Shown piece by piece: positions 24,757 to 34,024 of a stretch of DNA of 64,000 nucleotides (its first letter is position 1; each line of letters starts with the position of its first letter). This DNA comes from Streptomyces sp. NBC_01210 (GTDB lineage: Bacteria; Actinomycetota; Actinomycetes; Streptomycetales; Streptomycetaceae). Location: contig NZ_CP108549.1 of the NCBI RefSeq assembly GCF_036010325.1, positions 6,138,001 through 6,202,000 of the forward strand. The letters run 5' to 3'. Below the pieces are notes generated by a model. That model had not been told where the DNA came from. It did not search any database and saw nothing but the letters and a program-made list of their open reading frames with translations. Made by a program: the position numbers and the translations under genes.

Positions 24757-27700
24757 GTGACCGCACGCATCACCGACCCCGAGCAGCTCAACGAGCTCCT
24801 CGGTATCCCCTTCACCCCGGAGCAGACGGCCTGCATCACCGCGCCGCCCGCCCCGCAGGTCATCGTGGCCGGAGCCGGTTCGGGGAAGACAACGGTGATG
24901 GCGGCGCGGGTGGTGTGGCTCGTCGGGACCGGCCAGGTCGCGCCGGAGCAGGTCCTCGGCCTCACCTTCACCAACAAGGCCGCGGGCGAGCTCGCCGAGC
25001 GCGTCCGCAAAGCTCTCGTACGGGCCGGGGTGACGGACCCCGACGCCATCGACCCCGACAACCCGCCGGGCGAGCCCCGTATCTCCACGTACCACGCCTT
25101 CGCCGGACAGCTCCTCACCGACCACGGACTGCGCATAGGCCTGGAGCCGACCGCGCGTCTGCTCGCCGACGCCACCCGCTACCAGCTCGCCGCCCGTGTG
25201 CTGCGCGAGGCGCCGGGGCCGTACCCCTCGCTGACCAAGTCCTTCCCGTCCCTGGTGAGCGACCTGCTGGCACTCGACGCGGAGCTCGCGGAGCATCTCG
25301 TACTGCCCGAGCAGCTCGGCGCGTACGACTCCGAGCTGCTGAGCACGCTGGAGAGCGCCCGGCTCAGCAACGCCGAGCTGCGCAAGGTCCCCGAGGCGGC
25401 CGCCGCACGCCGTGAGCTGCTCGAACTGACCGTCCGCTACCGCGAGGCCAAACGAGCCCGCGACCTCCTCGACTTCGGCGACCAGATCGCCCTCTCGGCC
25501 GAGCTCGCGCTCACCAGGCCCGAGGTCGGCACCATCCTGCGGGACGAATTCCGGGTCGTCCTCCTCGATGAGTACCAGGACACGTCCGTGGCTCAACGGC
25601 TGCTGCTGTCCGGCCTGTTCGGGCAGGGCACCGGCCATGCCGTGACCGCGGTCGGCGACCCCTGCCAGGCGATCTACGGCTGGCGCGGCGCCTCCGTGGC
25701 CAACCTGGACGACTTCCCTGCGCACTTCGCGTACGCCGACGGCCGCCCCGCGACCCGCTTCTCGCTCAGCGAGAACCGCCGCAGCGGCGGCCGCCTCCTC
25801 GACCTCGCCAACGGCCTCGCCGAGCCTCTGCGTGCCATGCACGAGGGCGTCGAGGCGCTGCGGCCCGCCCCCGGCGCCGAGCGCGACGGCATCGTCCGCT
25901 GCGCCCTGCTGCCCACGCACGCGGAGGAGATCGAGTGGCTCGCCGACTCCATCGCCCACCTCGTGCGTACAGGCAAGGAGCCCGGCGAGATCGCCGTCCT
26001 GTGCCGTACGGCGGGCGACTTCGCCGAGATCCAGGGCGCGCTGGTTGCCAGGGACGTCCCGGTCGAGGTCGTCGGCCTGTCCGGGCTGCTGCACCTCCCC
26101 GAGGTCGCCGACCTGGTCGCGATGTGCGAGGTCCTGCAGGATCCGGGCGCCAATGCCTCTCTCGTACGTCTGCTCACCGGACCGCGCTGGCGGATCGGCC
26201 CGCGCGACCTGGCGCTGCTGGGCCGCCGGGCCCGGCTGCTGGTCCACCGCACCTCGTCCGACGAGAAGGACCCGGACGAGCGACTGGCCGCCGCCGTCGA
26301 GGGCACCGACCCGGCCGAGGTCATCTCGCTCGCCGACGCGCTCGACACATTCCTGGAGTCGGCCGGCGGGGAGGACGACGGCCTGCCCTTCTCCGCGGAG
26401 GCCCGGGTCCGCTTCGCCCGCCTCGCCGCCGAACTGCGCGACCTGCGCCGTTCGCTCGCCGACCCCTTGATGGACGTACTGCACCGGGTCCTGACCACCA
26501 CCGGCCTCGAGGTCGAACTCTCCGCCTCACCGCACGCCCTGGCCGCCCGCCGCCGCGAGACTCTGGCCAACTTCCTTGACACGGCGGCCGGATTCGCGGC
26601 GCTGGACGGGGAGGCGACGCTGCTCGCCTTCCTCGCCTTCCTGCGTACCGCCGCGCAGTACGAGAAGGGCCTGGACAACGCCCTGCCGGGAGGCGAGAAC
26701 ACGGTCAAGGTCCTGACGGCCCACAAGTCCAAGGGCCTGGAGTGGGATGTCGTGGCGGTCCCTGGCCTGGTCGCCAAACACTTCCCGAACGACCAGGCGC
26801 GCGAGGCCTGGACCTCCCAGTCCAAGGTCCTCCCGCATGCGCTGCGGGGCGACGCGACGACCCTCCCGGACGTCCCGTCCTGGGATGCGAAGGGGCTCAG
26901 GTCCTTCAAGGAGTCGATGAAGGACCACCAGCACACCGAGGAACTGCGCCTCGGCTACGTCACGTTCACCCGCCCCCGCTCGCTGCTCCTCGGCTCGGCC
27001 CACTGGTGGGGCCCGACCCAGAAGCGCCGACGCGGCCCTTCGGCGTTCCTCCAGGCGCTGTACGACCACTGCGCGGAGGGCTTCGGCGAGATCGAGGTCT
27101 GGGCGGACGAGCCGGAGGAAGACGCGGAGAACCCGTCGCTGCACACGACGACGGCGTCGCAGGCCTGGCCGCTCCCTCTGGACGCCGCATCCCTGACCCG
27201 CCGCCGCGCCGCGGCGGACACGGTGCTCTCCTATCTGGCCAATGCGTCGGCGGATGCCTTTGAGGAACCCCCGCCGCCGGACGAGCCCCTGGACGAGCCC
27301 CTGGACGGGCCGCCGGACGGGCCCCCGGGCGAGCCCCTGGACCGCGACCCCGTGGATCTGCCGGACGGGGACGACTGGGACGACTGGGAGCCGGAGCCGT
27401 TCCGGGAGGGCGACGACGACCACGGTCATGAGCCGGACCCGTGGCACGACACCGTTGTCCCGGCTCAGAGGGGCCACCGCGAAGCCGGCGCCGGGGGTGT
27501 GGGGACGTCAGCTCCCATGTCCACCACCACTGGGGGGCCTGGGGGCCTTCCCCCGGTTTCGGGAAGGGGCGGGGTGGGGGACATCCCCCCGCACCCCGAA
27601 GACGCCCGCACCATCGCCTCCTGGGACCGGGACCTCGACGCCCTCGCCGGCGAGCTCCGCCGCACCCGCGCCACCGTCCGTGACGTCCTCGTACCGCCCT

Positions 27701-28407
27701 CCCTCTCCGCCTCGCAGCTGCTGCGCATCGCCGCCGACCCCGACGGCTTCGCCCAGGAGCTGGCCCGCCCCATGCCGCGCCCCCCGCAGCCCGCCGCCCG
27801 CCGCGGCACCAGGTTCCACGCCTGGGTGGAGTCGCGGTTCGAGGAGCTCCCGCTGCCGATGCTCGGCCCCGACGAGCTTCCCGGCGGCGACGCGGAGGAC
27901 CCCGAGATCGCGGACGAGCACGACCTCGCCGCGCTCAAGGAGGCCTTCGAGCGCACCCCGTACGCCCACCGCACCCCGTACCGCGTCGAGGCTCCGTTCC
28001 AGCTCACCCTCGCCGGCCGTGTCATCCGGGGCCGTATCGACGCCGTCTACCGAACCGACCCGGGCGACGGCGACGGCAAGGGAAACGGCAACGGCGTCGA
28101 CGGCGAGCCGCACATATACGGCAAGGCGCACACGGACGGCGTGCCGCACACAGACGGCGTGCCGCACAGGTACGAAATCGTCGACTGGAAAACCAGCCGC
28201 ACCCGCACCGCCGACCCTCTCCAGCTCGCCGTCTACCGCCTTGCCTGGGCCGAGCAGCACGACCTCCCCCTCGAAGCCGTCAACGCCGCGTTCATCTACG
28301 TACGCAGCGGAGAGATCGTCCGCCCCGGCGCCCTCCCCGGCCGAGCCGAGCTGGAGCGCATCCTGCTGGGCGAGACGGCCGGTGGGACAGCCACCGGAGC
28401 CCGTTAG
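24757..28407 (+). CDS. adnB: AdnB-type helicase-nuclease subunit (UvrD/Rep superfamily 1)
   Basis: 1216 residues. Walker A AGAGSGKTT near 39, Walker B DEYQDTSVAQ near 270, GDPCQAIYGWRGAS, motif V region HKSKGLEWDVV, then a long acidic/proline linker (about 830-950) and a C-terminal nuclease with EIVDWKTSRT near 1141. The start GTG at 24757 is 7 nt after TAGCCT, indicating a leaderless transcript; GTG 24733 is the alternative. A dispersed GC-rich repeat (27531-27590) is embedded in frame in the linker, where it encodes GGPGGLPPVSGRGGVG. AdnB is the main motor in the mycobacterial AdnAB break-resection complex. Confidence 0.92.
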   Translation: MTARITDPEQLNELLGIPFTPEQTACITAPPAPQVIVAGAGSGKTTVMAARVVWLVGTGQVAPEQVLGLTFTNKAAGELAERVRKALVRAGVTDPDAIDPDNPPGEPRISTYHAFAGQLLTDHGLRIGLEPTARLLADATRYQLAARVLREAPGPYPSLTKSFPSLVSDLLALDAELAEHLVLPEQLGAYDSELLSTLESARLSNAELRKVPEAAAARRELLELTVRYREAKRARDLLDFGDQIALSAELALTRPEVGTILRDEFRVVLLDEYQDTSVAQRLLLSGLFGQGTGHAVTAVGDPCQAIYGWRGASVANLDDFPAHFAYADGRPATRFSLSENRRSGGRLLDLANGLAEPLRAMHEGVEALRPAPGAERDGIVRCALLPTHAEEIEWLADSIAHLVRTGKEPGEIAVLCRTAGDFAEIQGALVARDVPVEVVGLSGLLHLPEVADLVAMCEVLQDPGANASLVRLLTGPRWRIGPRDLALLGRRARLLVHRTSSDEKDPDERLAAAVEGTDPAEVISLADALDTFLESAGGEDDGLPFSAEARVRFARLAAELRDLRRSLADPLMDVLHRVLTTTGLEVELSASPHALAARRRETLANFLDTAAGFAALDGEATLLAFLAFLRTAAQYEKGLDNALPGGENTVKVLTAHKSKGLEWDVVAVPGLVAKHFPNDQAREAWTSQSKVLPHALRGDATTLPDVPSWDAKGLRSFKESMKDHQHTEELRLGYVTFTRPRSLLLGSAHWWGPTQKRRRGPSAFLQALYDHCAEGFGEIEVWADEPEEDAENPSLHTTTASQAWPLPLDAASLTRRRAAADTVLSYLANASADAFEEPPPPDEPLDEPLDGPPDGPPGEPLDRDPVDLPDGDDWDDWEPEPFREGDDDHGHEPDPWHDTVVPAQRGHREAGAGGVGTSAPMSTTTGGPGGLPPVSGRGGVGDIPPHPEDARTIASWDRDLDALAGELRRTRATVRDVLVPPSLSASQLLRIAADPDGFAQELARPMPRPPQPAARRGTRFHAWVESRFEELPLPMLGPDELPGGDAEDPEIADEHDLAALKEAFERTPYAHRTPYRVEAPFQLTLAGRVIRGRIDAVYRTDPGDGDGKGNGNGVDGEPHIYGKAHTDGVPHTDGVPHRYEIVDWKTSRTRTADPLQLAVYRLAWAEQHDLPLEAVNAAFIYVRSGEIVRPGALPGRAELERILLGETAGGTATGAR
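27531..27590. repeat. Dispersed GC-rich repeat inside adnB
   Basis: The reverse complement contains CCCCGCCCCTTCCCGAAACC followed by GGGGGAAGGCCCCC. This matches intergenic copies at 47334-47370 and 62489-62540. Here it lies in frame within the non-conserved linker of adnB and adds coding sequence without breaking the gene. Confidence 0.65.
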
Positions 28408-28417
28408 GCTCAAGTGC

Positions 28418-29815
28418 ATGAGCGACACCCCGGACAGCGCCGTCCGTACGTACATCAATCAGCACAGCGCCGCCTTCCTCGACGACCTCGCCGACTGGCT
28501 GCGCATCCCGTCCGTATCGGCCCAGCCCGACCATGACGCGGACGTACGGCGCAGCGCCGACTGGCTCGCGGCCAAACTCAAGGAGACCGGCTTCCCGGTC
28601 GTCGAGGTCTGGCCCACGCCCGGCGCCCCCGCGGTCTTCGCCGAGTGGCCGTCCGGCGAACCGGACGCGCCCACCGTCCTGGTCTACGGCCACCACGACG
28701 TCCAGCCCGCCGCCCGTGAGGACGGCTGGCACACCGACCCGTTCGAGCCGCAGATCGTCGACGGCCGGATGTACGGCCGCGGCGCGGCGGACGACAAGGG
28801 CCAGGTCTTCTTCCACACCCTGGGCGTACGGGCCCATCTCGCCGCCACCGGCCGCACCGCCCCCGCGGTCAATCTCAAGCTGCTGATCGAGGGCGAGGAG
28901 GAGTCCGGCTCCCCGAACTTCCGCGCTCTCGTCGAGACCGCCGCCGCCCGCCTCGCCGCCGACGCGGTGATCGTGTCCGACACCGGTATGTGGTCCGAGA
29001 CGACCCCCACCGTCTGCACCGGCATGCGTGGCCTCGCGGACTGCGAGATCGCGCTGTACGGCCCCGACCAGGACATCCACTCCGGTTCGTTCGGCGGCGC
29101 CGTGCCCAATCCGGCCACCGTCGCCGCCCGCCTCGTCGCCGCACTGCACGACGATGACGAACACGTCACGATCCCCGGCTTCTACGACGGCATCGCGCCG
29201 CTCACCGACGCGGAGCGCGAACTCTTCGCCGAGCTTCCCTTCGACGAGGCATCGTGGCTGAACACCGCCAAGTCGCACGGCACCCTCGGCGAGGCCGGCT
29301 ACTCCACCCTGGAGCGCATCTGGGCCCGCCCGACCGCCGAACTCAACGGCATCGGCGGCGGTTACCAAGGCCCCGGCGGCAAGACGATCATTCCGTCCTC
29401 CGCCCAGCTGAAGCTCACGTTCCGCCTTGTCGCGGGCCAGGAACCGGAGAAGGTGGAGCAGGCCATCGGCGACTGGGTCGCGGCCCGCATCCCGGCGGGC
29501 ATCCGCCATGAGGTCACCTTCGCGGCGTCGACCCGCCCCTGTCTGACCCCGCTGGACCACCCCGCGCTGCAGTCGGTCGTACGAGCCATGGGCCGCGCCT
29601 TCGACGGACAGAAGATCCGCTTCACCCGCGAGGGCGGCTCCGGCCCCGCAGCCGACCTCCAGGACGTGCTGGACGCTCCCGTCCTCTTCCTGGGCATCTC
29701 CGTACCGTCCGACGGCTGGCACGCGCCCAACGAAAAGGTCGAACTGGACCTGCTCCTCAAGGGCGTGGAGACGACCGCCCACCTGTGGGGCGACCTCGCC
29801 GCCGCACTCCGCTGA
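28418..29815 (+). CDS. M20-family dipeptidase/carboxypeptidase
   Basis: 465-residue M20 metallopeptidase. Zinc-site motifs are present: VLVYGHHDVQPA (first His and Asp), GRGAADDKGQ with the bridging Asp, IEGEEESGS (general base and ligand), and the C-terminal GISVPSDGWHAPNEK. The dimerisation domain lies between (about 185-300). It is close to the ArgE/dipeptidase group acting on dipeptides or acylated amino acids; exact substrate unknown. TAGGCT overlaps the adnB stop codon and lies 7 nt before the ATG, so a leaderless transcript is likely. No signal peptide, so cytoplasmic. Confidence 0.92.
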   Translation: MSDTPDSAVRTYINQHSAAFLDDLADWLRIPSVSAQPDHDADVRRSADWLAAKLKETGFPVVEVWPTPGAPAVFAEWPSGEPDAPTVLVYGHHDVQPAAREDGWHTDPFEPQIVDGRMYGRGAADDKGQVFFHTLGVRAHLAATGRTAPAVNLKLLIEGEEESGSPNFRALVETAAARLAADAVIVSDTGMWSETTPTVCTGMRGLADCEIALYGPDQDIHSGSFGGAVPNPATVAARLVAALHDDDEHVTIPGFYDGIAPLTDAERELFAELPFDEASWLNTAKSHGTLGEAGYSTLERIWARPTAELNGIGGGYQGPGGKTIIPSSAQLKLTFRLVAGQEPEKVEQAIGDWVAARIPAGIRHEVTFAASTRPCLTPLDHPALQSVVRAMGRAFDGQKIRFTREGGSGPAADLQDVLDAPVLFLGISVPSDGWHAPNEKVELDLLLKGVETTAHLWGDLAAALR

Positions 29816-29852
29816 CCTGAACCCAATCCACCCGGGGGAGTTGGAAATAACT

Positions 29853-30800
29853 GTGAGAACCATCAGTAACGGCACCACACACCGCTCGATCGGACTCACC
29901 GCGCCGAGCGGTATCGACCGCGAGGCGCACCACCGCCTCGACGAGGCATGGCTGGCGGCGGCGTGGAGCCACCCGTCGACCCGGGTCTTCGTGGTCTCCG
30001 GCGGTCAGGCGCTGATCGACGACACCCCCGACGGCCGCACCGAACTCGTCATGACGCCCGCTTTCGAGGCTCCTGTCACCGAGACCCACCGCTACTTCCT
30101 GGGGACGGACGAGGAGGGGGTGCGCTACTTCGCGCTCCAGAAGGACGCCCTGCCGGGACGTATGGACCAGTCGGCCCGCCCGGCCGGACTGCGGGAAGCC
30201 GGACTGCTGCTCTCGCAGCGCGACGCCGGCCTGCTGGTGCATGCGGTCGCGCTGGAGAACTGGCAGCGGCTGCACCGTTTCTGCTCACGCTGCGGCGAGC
30301 GCACGGTCATCGCGGCCGCGGGCCACATCCGGCGCTGCCAGGCTTGCGGAGCGGAGCACTACCCCCGTACCGACCCTGCTGTGATCATGCTCGTCACCGA
30401 CGAGGAGGACCGCGCGCTGCTGGGCCGACAGGTGCACTGGCCGGAGGGTCGCTTCTCGACGCTCGCCGGCTTCGTGGAGCCCGGCGAGTCGATCGAGCAG
30501 TCCGTGCGCCGCGAGGTCTGGGAGGAGGCGGGCGTCACGGTCGGCGATGTCGAGTACATCGCCAGCCAGCCCTGGCCGTTCCCGTCCAGCCTGATGCTGG
30601 GCTTCATGGCGCGGGCGACGTCCTCCGAGATCAATGTGGACGGCGAAGAGATCCACGAGGCGCGCTGGTTCTCCCGGGAAGACCTGCGGGCCGCATTCGA
30701 GTCCGGGGAGGTGCTGCCTCCCTACGGGATCTCGATTGCGGCCCGTCTCATCGAGCTCTGGTACGGCAAGCCGCTGCCGAAGCCCGGAGATGTCGCCTAG
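29853..30800 (+). CDS. nudC: NAD(+) diphosphatase NudC
   Basis: 315-residue NUDIX enzyme that hydrolyses NADH to NMNH and AMP and removes NAD caps from RNA. The zinc ribbon CSRCGE...CQACGAEHYPR separates the N-terminal domain from the catalytic domain. The NUDIX box is GFVEPGESIEQSVRREVWEEAGV, and the NADH-specificity motif SQPWPFPSSLMLGF follows it. The GTG at 29853 is used because GGGGGAG lies 12 nt upstream; a TTG at 29841 directly abuts that RBS. Same position beside uvrD2 as in mycobacteria. Convergent with the mycoredoxin gene. Confidence 0.94.
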   Translation: MRTISNGTTHRSIGLTAPSGIDREAHHRLDEAWLAAAWSHPSTRVFVVSGGQALIDDTPDGRTELVMTPAFEAPVTETHRYFLGTDEEGVRYFALQKDALPGRMDQSARPAGLREAGLLLSQRDAGLLVHAVALENWQRLHRFCSRCGERTVIAAAGHIRRCQACGAEHYPRTDPAVIMLVTDEEDRALLGRQVHWPEGRFSTLAGFVEPGESIEQSVRREVWEEAGVTVGDVEYIASQPWPFPSSLMLGFMARATSSEINVDGEEIHEARWFSREDLRAAFESGEVLPPYGISIAARLIELWYGKPLPKPGDVA

Positions 30801-30846
30801 CCGACCGGCCGGGCTCTCTGCCCACCTGCTCGGACGGTCTGTCTGC

Positions 30847-31089
30847 TCAGACGCTGATCTTCTGCTTGACCTGGGCCAGCGAGGGGTTGGTCAGCGTCGA
30901 ACCGTCCGCGAAGAGCACGGTCGGAACGGTCTGGTTACCCCCGTTGGCCTTCTCGACGAAGGCCGCGGAGTGCGGGTCCTGCTCGATGTTGATCTCGGTG
31001 TACGCGATGCCCTCGCGGTCCATCTGGCTCTTCAGCCGACGGCAGTAGCCGCACCACGTCGTGCTGTACATCGTCACAGTCCCCTGCAT
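30847..31089 (-). CDS. mrx1: Mycoredoxin (glutaredoxin-like, Mrx1 type)
   Basis: 80-residue glutaredoxin-fold protein with active site WCGYC near the N-terminus and cis-Pro in QTVPTVLF. Mycoredoxins reduce mycothiol mixed disulfides in actinobacteria. The start ATG reads MQGTVTMYSTTWCGYC. An exact SigR-type promoter lies upstream (31165-31191, minus strand), linking it to the thiol-stress regulon that begins at the window's right end. It is divergent from uvrD2 and convergent with nudC. Confidence 0.95.
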   Translation of the reverse strand: MQGTVTMYSTTWCGYCRRLKSQMDREGIAYTEINIEQDPHSAAFVEKANGGNQTVPTVLFADGSTLTNPSLAQVKQKISV

Positions 31090-31164
31090 CGTCCCTGCGC
31101 TCCTCTGTTCGTCCCGCCAGATCTCGCCGGATCTCGCTCGATGCGTGTTCGCACCGCGTAAGTG

Positions 31165-31191
31165 AACGTACGTGACCTGGCCACCATTCCC
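31165..31191 (-). promoter_or_regulatory. SigR-type promoter of mycoredoxin
   Basis: On the minus strand GGGAAT (31191-31186), exactly 18 nt, then GTT (31167-31165), the full SigR consensus. The predicted transcript starts near 31157, giving a leader of about 68 nt before the mycoredoxin ATG. Confidence 0.8.
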
Positions 31192-31266
31192 GCATTAGTA
31201 CGACTGCTCTTGCCCCCCTGTGGACAACGGCCGCACCCATCTCCGCCGACCTGGCAGCATGGCGGT

Positions 31267-33450
31267 GTGACAGCAGCAACGCACTCCTCTCTTTTCCCAC
31301 AGGTCCCCGAGTCGGCGGACGCGGTGCTCGACGGGCTCGACCCCGAGCAGCGCGAGGTCGCGACGGCCCTGCACGGTCCGGTGTGCGTGCTGGCAGGAGC
31401 CGGCACGGGCAAGACGCGCGCGATCACCCACCGCATCGCGTACGGCGTCCGCGCGGGGATACTCCAGCCCGCCAGTGTGCTGGCCGTCACCTTCACCAAC
31501 CGCGCCGCGGGCGAGATGCGTGGGCGGCTGCGGCAGCTCGGCGCGGGCGGCGTCCAGGCGCGTACGTTCCACTCCGCCGCGCTGCGCCAGCTCCAGTACT
31601 TCTGGCCGAAAGTCGTCGGTGGCGAGCTGCCCCGCCTCCTCGAGCGCAAGATCCAGCTGGTCGCCGAGGCCGCCGCCCGTTGCCGTATCCGGCTCGACCG
31701 CAATGAGCTGCGCGACGTCACGAGCGAGATCGAGTGGGCCAAGGTCACCCAGACCGTGCCCGCCGACTACCCGGCCGCGGTCGCCAAGTCGCACCGCGAC
31801 GCCCCGCGCGATCCGGCCGAGATCAGCCAGGTCTACGGGATGTACGAGCAGCTCAAGCGCGACCGCTCGGTGATCGACTTCGAGGATGTGCTGCTGCTCA
31901 CGGTCGGCATCCTCCAGGACCGGCATGACATCGCCGACCAGATCCGCCGCCAGTACCACCACTTCGTGGTGGACGAGTACCAGGACGTCAGCCCGCTCCA
32001 GCAGAGGCTCCTCGACCTGTGGCTCGGCGACCGCGACAGCCTCTGCGTTGTCGGCGACGCCAGCCAGACGATCTACTCCTTCACCGGCGCCACCCCCGAC
32101 CATCTGCTGAACTTCCGCACCCGCCACCCCGGCGCGACCATGGTCAAGCTGGTCCGCGACTACCGCTCCACGCCCCAGGTCGTCCATCTGGCCAACGGTC
32201 TGCTCAGCCAGGCGCACGGCCGGGCCGCCGAGCACCGACTCGAACTGATCTCTCAGCGCGAGGCCGGCCCCGAGCCCGCCTACACGGAGTACGCGGACGA
32301 GCCGGCCGAGGCCGAGGGCACCGCCCGCCGTATCCGCGATCTCATCGCCTCGGGCGTCCCGGCCGGCGAGATCGCCGTGCTCTACCGGATCAACGCCCAG
32401 TCGGAGGTCTACGAGCAGGCGCTGGCCGACGCCGGAGTGCCCTACCAGCTGCGCGGCGCCGAGCGCTTCTTCGACCGGCCCGAGGTACGGGAAGCGGGAG
32501 TGGCCCTGCGCGGTGCTGCCCGCGCCGGTGGCAACGACTCGCTGCTCGACGACGCCGAGGGCCTGCCCGCTCAGGTCCGGGCAGTGCTCTCCACCAAGGG
32601 CTGGACCACCGAACCACCTGCCGGATCGGGAGCGGTGCGCGACCGCTGGGAGTCCCTGGCCGCGCTGGTCCGCCTCGCCGAGGACTACGTACGGGTCAAG
32701 CCCGAGGCGACCCTCGCCGATCTGGTGGCCGAGCTGGACGAGCGCGCCGCTGCCCAGCACGCCCCCACCGTCCAGGGCGTCACTCTTGCCTCGCTCCACT
32801 CGGCGAAGGGCCTGGAGTGGGACGCCGTGTTCCTGGTCGGTCTCACCGAGGGCATGATGCCCATCACCTACGCCAAGACGGACGATCAGGTCGAGGAGGA
32901 GCGCCGACTGCTCTACGTCGGCGTCACCCGCGCCCGTCTCCATCTCTCCCTGTCCTGGGCGCTGTCCCGCTCGCCCGGGGGCCGCGCCTCGCGCCGCCCC
33001 ACCCGGTTCCTGAACGGGATGCGTCCCGGCTCGGCGGCCCCCGGCGCCCCCGGCGCCCGCGGCGCGGGCGGCGCCGGTGGCATCGAGCGCGGCAGCGGCA
33101 GTCGGCGCAAGCGGCGCGGGCCCGTCCTGTGCCGCGTCTGCGGCAAGACGCTCACCGACGCGGGCGAGATGAAACTGATGCGTTGTGAGGACTGCCCCTC
33201 CGACATGGACGAGGCGCTGTACGAGCGCTTGCGTGAGTGGCGCTCGGGGCAGGCGAAGGAGCTGGGCCAGCCCGCGTACTGCGTGTTCACCGACAAGACG
33301 CTGATGGCGATCGCCGAGGCCGTGCCGGACAGTGAGGGCGAGCTGGCCGGGATCTCCGGGGTCGGCGGTCGCAAGCTCGAGCGCTTCGGAGCCGATGTGC
33401 TGACCATCTGCGCAGGTCAGGAGGTTGGAGGAGACGACGAGGAGGACTGA
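31267..33450 (+). CDS. uvrD2: UvrD2-type ATP-dependent DNA helicase with HRDC domain
   Basis: 727-residue SF1A helicase. Walker A GAGTGKTRAITHR, Walker B DEYQDVSPLQQ, GDASQTIYSFTGA, SAKGLEWDAVFLVGL and motif VI YVGVTRARLHLSLSWA are all present. After the motor comes a G/A-rich linker, a tetracysteine zinc motif (CRVCGKTL...CEDCPS) and a C-terminal HRDC domain (FTDKTLMAIAEAVP...ISGVGGRKLERFG). This arrangement is diagnostic of mycobacterial UvrD2. It unwinds DNA during repair. The GTG at 31267 lies 6 nt after CAGCAT, suggesting a leaderless transcript. The wblC leader follows. Confidence 0.94.
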   Translation: MTAATHSSLFPQVPESADAVLDGLDPEQREVATALHGPVCVLAGAGTGKTRAITHRIAYGVRAGILQPASVLAVTFTNRAAGEMRGRLRQLGAGGVQARTFHSAALRQLQYFWPKVVGGELPRLLERKIQLVAEAAARCRIRLDRNELRDVTSEIEWAKVTQTVPADYPAAVAKSHRDAPRDPAEISQVYGMYEQLKRDRSVIDFEDVLLLTVGILQDRHDIADQIRRQYHHFVVDEYQDVSPLQQRLLDLWLGDRDSLCVVGDASQTIYSFTGATPDHLLNFRTRHPGATMVKLVRDYRSTPQVVHLANGLLSQAHGRAAEHRLELISQREAGPEPAYTEYADEPAEAEGTARRIRDLIASGVPAGEIAVLYRINAQSEVYEQALADAGVPYQLRGAERFFDRPEVREAGVALRGAARAGGNDSLLDDAEGLPAQVRAVLSTKGWTTEPPAGSGAVRDRWESLAALVRLAEDYVRVKPEATLADLVAELDERAAAQHAPTVQGVTLASLHSAKGLEWDAVFLVGLTEGMMPITYAKTDDQVEEERRLLYVGVTRARLHLSLSWALSRSPGGRASRRPTRFLNGMRPGSAAPGAPGARGAGGAGGIERGSGSRRKRRGPVLCRVCGKTLTDAGEMKLMRCEDCPSDMDEALYERLREWRSGQAKELGQPAYCVFTDKTLMAIAEAVPDSEGELAGISGVGGRKLERFGADVLTICAGQEVGGDDEED

Positions 33451-33464
33451 TACAAACTCGTCGA

Positions 33465-33503
33465 AAAAATAGTTTGCGCCCGCCCCAGCAATCCCCATAG
33501 GTT
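33465..33503 (+). promoter_or_regulatory. wblC promoter with WhiB7-type AT-rich activator site
   Basis: An AT-rich block AAAAAAT (33464-33470) lies just upstream of -35 TTGCGC (33474-33479), an 18-nt spacer, and -10 TAGGTT (33498-33503). WhiB7/WblC proteins are known to bind AT-rich DNA directly upstream of the -35 and to autoregulate. Transcription would start near 33510, over 600 nt before wblC. Confidence 0.65.
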
Positions 33504-33616
33504 CTTAACCACGGGAACAGCGAGCTTCTCTGAAGCCCTGTCCTCGTGCTGTACTTATCCGAATACGCGCGATCGGCCCCGGCCGGTCCTCTAGACGCCG
33601 AGAGGAGGCGATTCCA

Positions 33617-33958
33617 GTGATCAGCATCAAGACCAGCTTCGTCAGCACCGCCAAAATGACCGATCGCTCGGTCGCCTCCGCCTGCTCGCTCGGCTTCTCC
33701 GCGGCGTTCAACGGCACCGGTGTGTCCGGCATTTCTGCCGCGCTTCCTGTGGTCGGCCTGGGCGGTCTCCCCGTCCTGGAGCGCAATGAACGACCGACCA
33801 AGGCACTGGAAGCAGGAGTAGCAGCGGCAAAGGCTCGGGCCTATGCCTCTGCGGCAGCCGGTGCCGAAACCCAGAAGCAGACGAAGCAGCACCGCACGAC
33901 GCAGCACCACACGATGTGGGCCTTCCGTGGGCTCGAACCCTGGAGTGATCCAGCCTGA
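33617..33958 (+). CDS. Upstream ORF in the wblC leader (113 codons)
   Basis: GTG at 33617 with AGGAGG nine nt upstream; the product starts MISIKTSFVSTAK and ends HTMWAFRGLEPWSDPA. No protein family is recognised and the sequence is of low complexity (A, G and S rich, then Q, K, T and H). It ends 23 nt before a strong intrinsic terminator. In known whiB7/wblC leaders, translation of an upstream ORF decides between terminator and antiterminator, so slowed ribosomes under antibiotics allow read-through; I assign this role by position. Small hairpins (ACAC-flanked near 33909, CTGGA-GTGA-TCCAG, CCTGAT...ATCAGG) crowd its end. Confidence 0.7.
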   Translation: MISIKTSFVSTAKMTDRSVASACSLGFSAAFNGTGVSGISAALPVVGLGGLPVLERNERPTKALEAGVAAAKARAYASAAAGAETQKQTKQHRTTQHHTMWAFRGLEPWSDPA

Positions 33959-33981
33959 TCCAGAATCAGGCCGGCGCCTTC

Positions 33982-34024
33982 AGGGCCGCGGAACCCCACC
34001 CGGGATCCGCGGCCCTTCTGTTTT
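33982..34024 (+). terminator. Intrinsic terminator/attenuator in the wblC leader
   Basis: Ten-bp arms AGGGCCGCGG (33982-33991) and CCGCGGCCCT (34007-34016), followed by TCTGTTTT. It lies between the upstream ORF and wblC with no other promoter evident, so wblC transcription from 33510 must read through it. This matches the attenuation described for whiB7/wblC. Confidence 0.85.
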
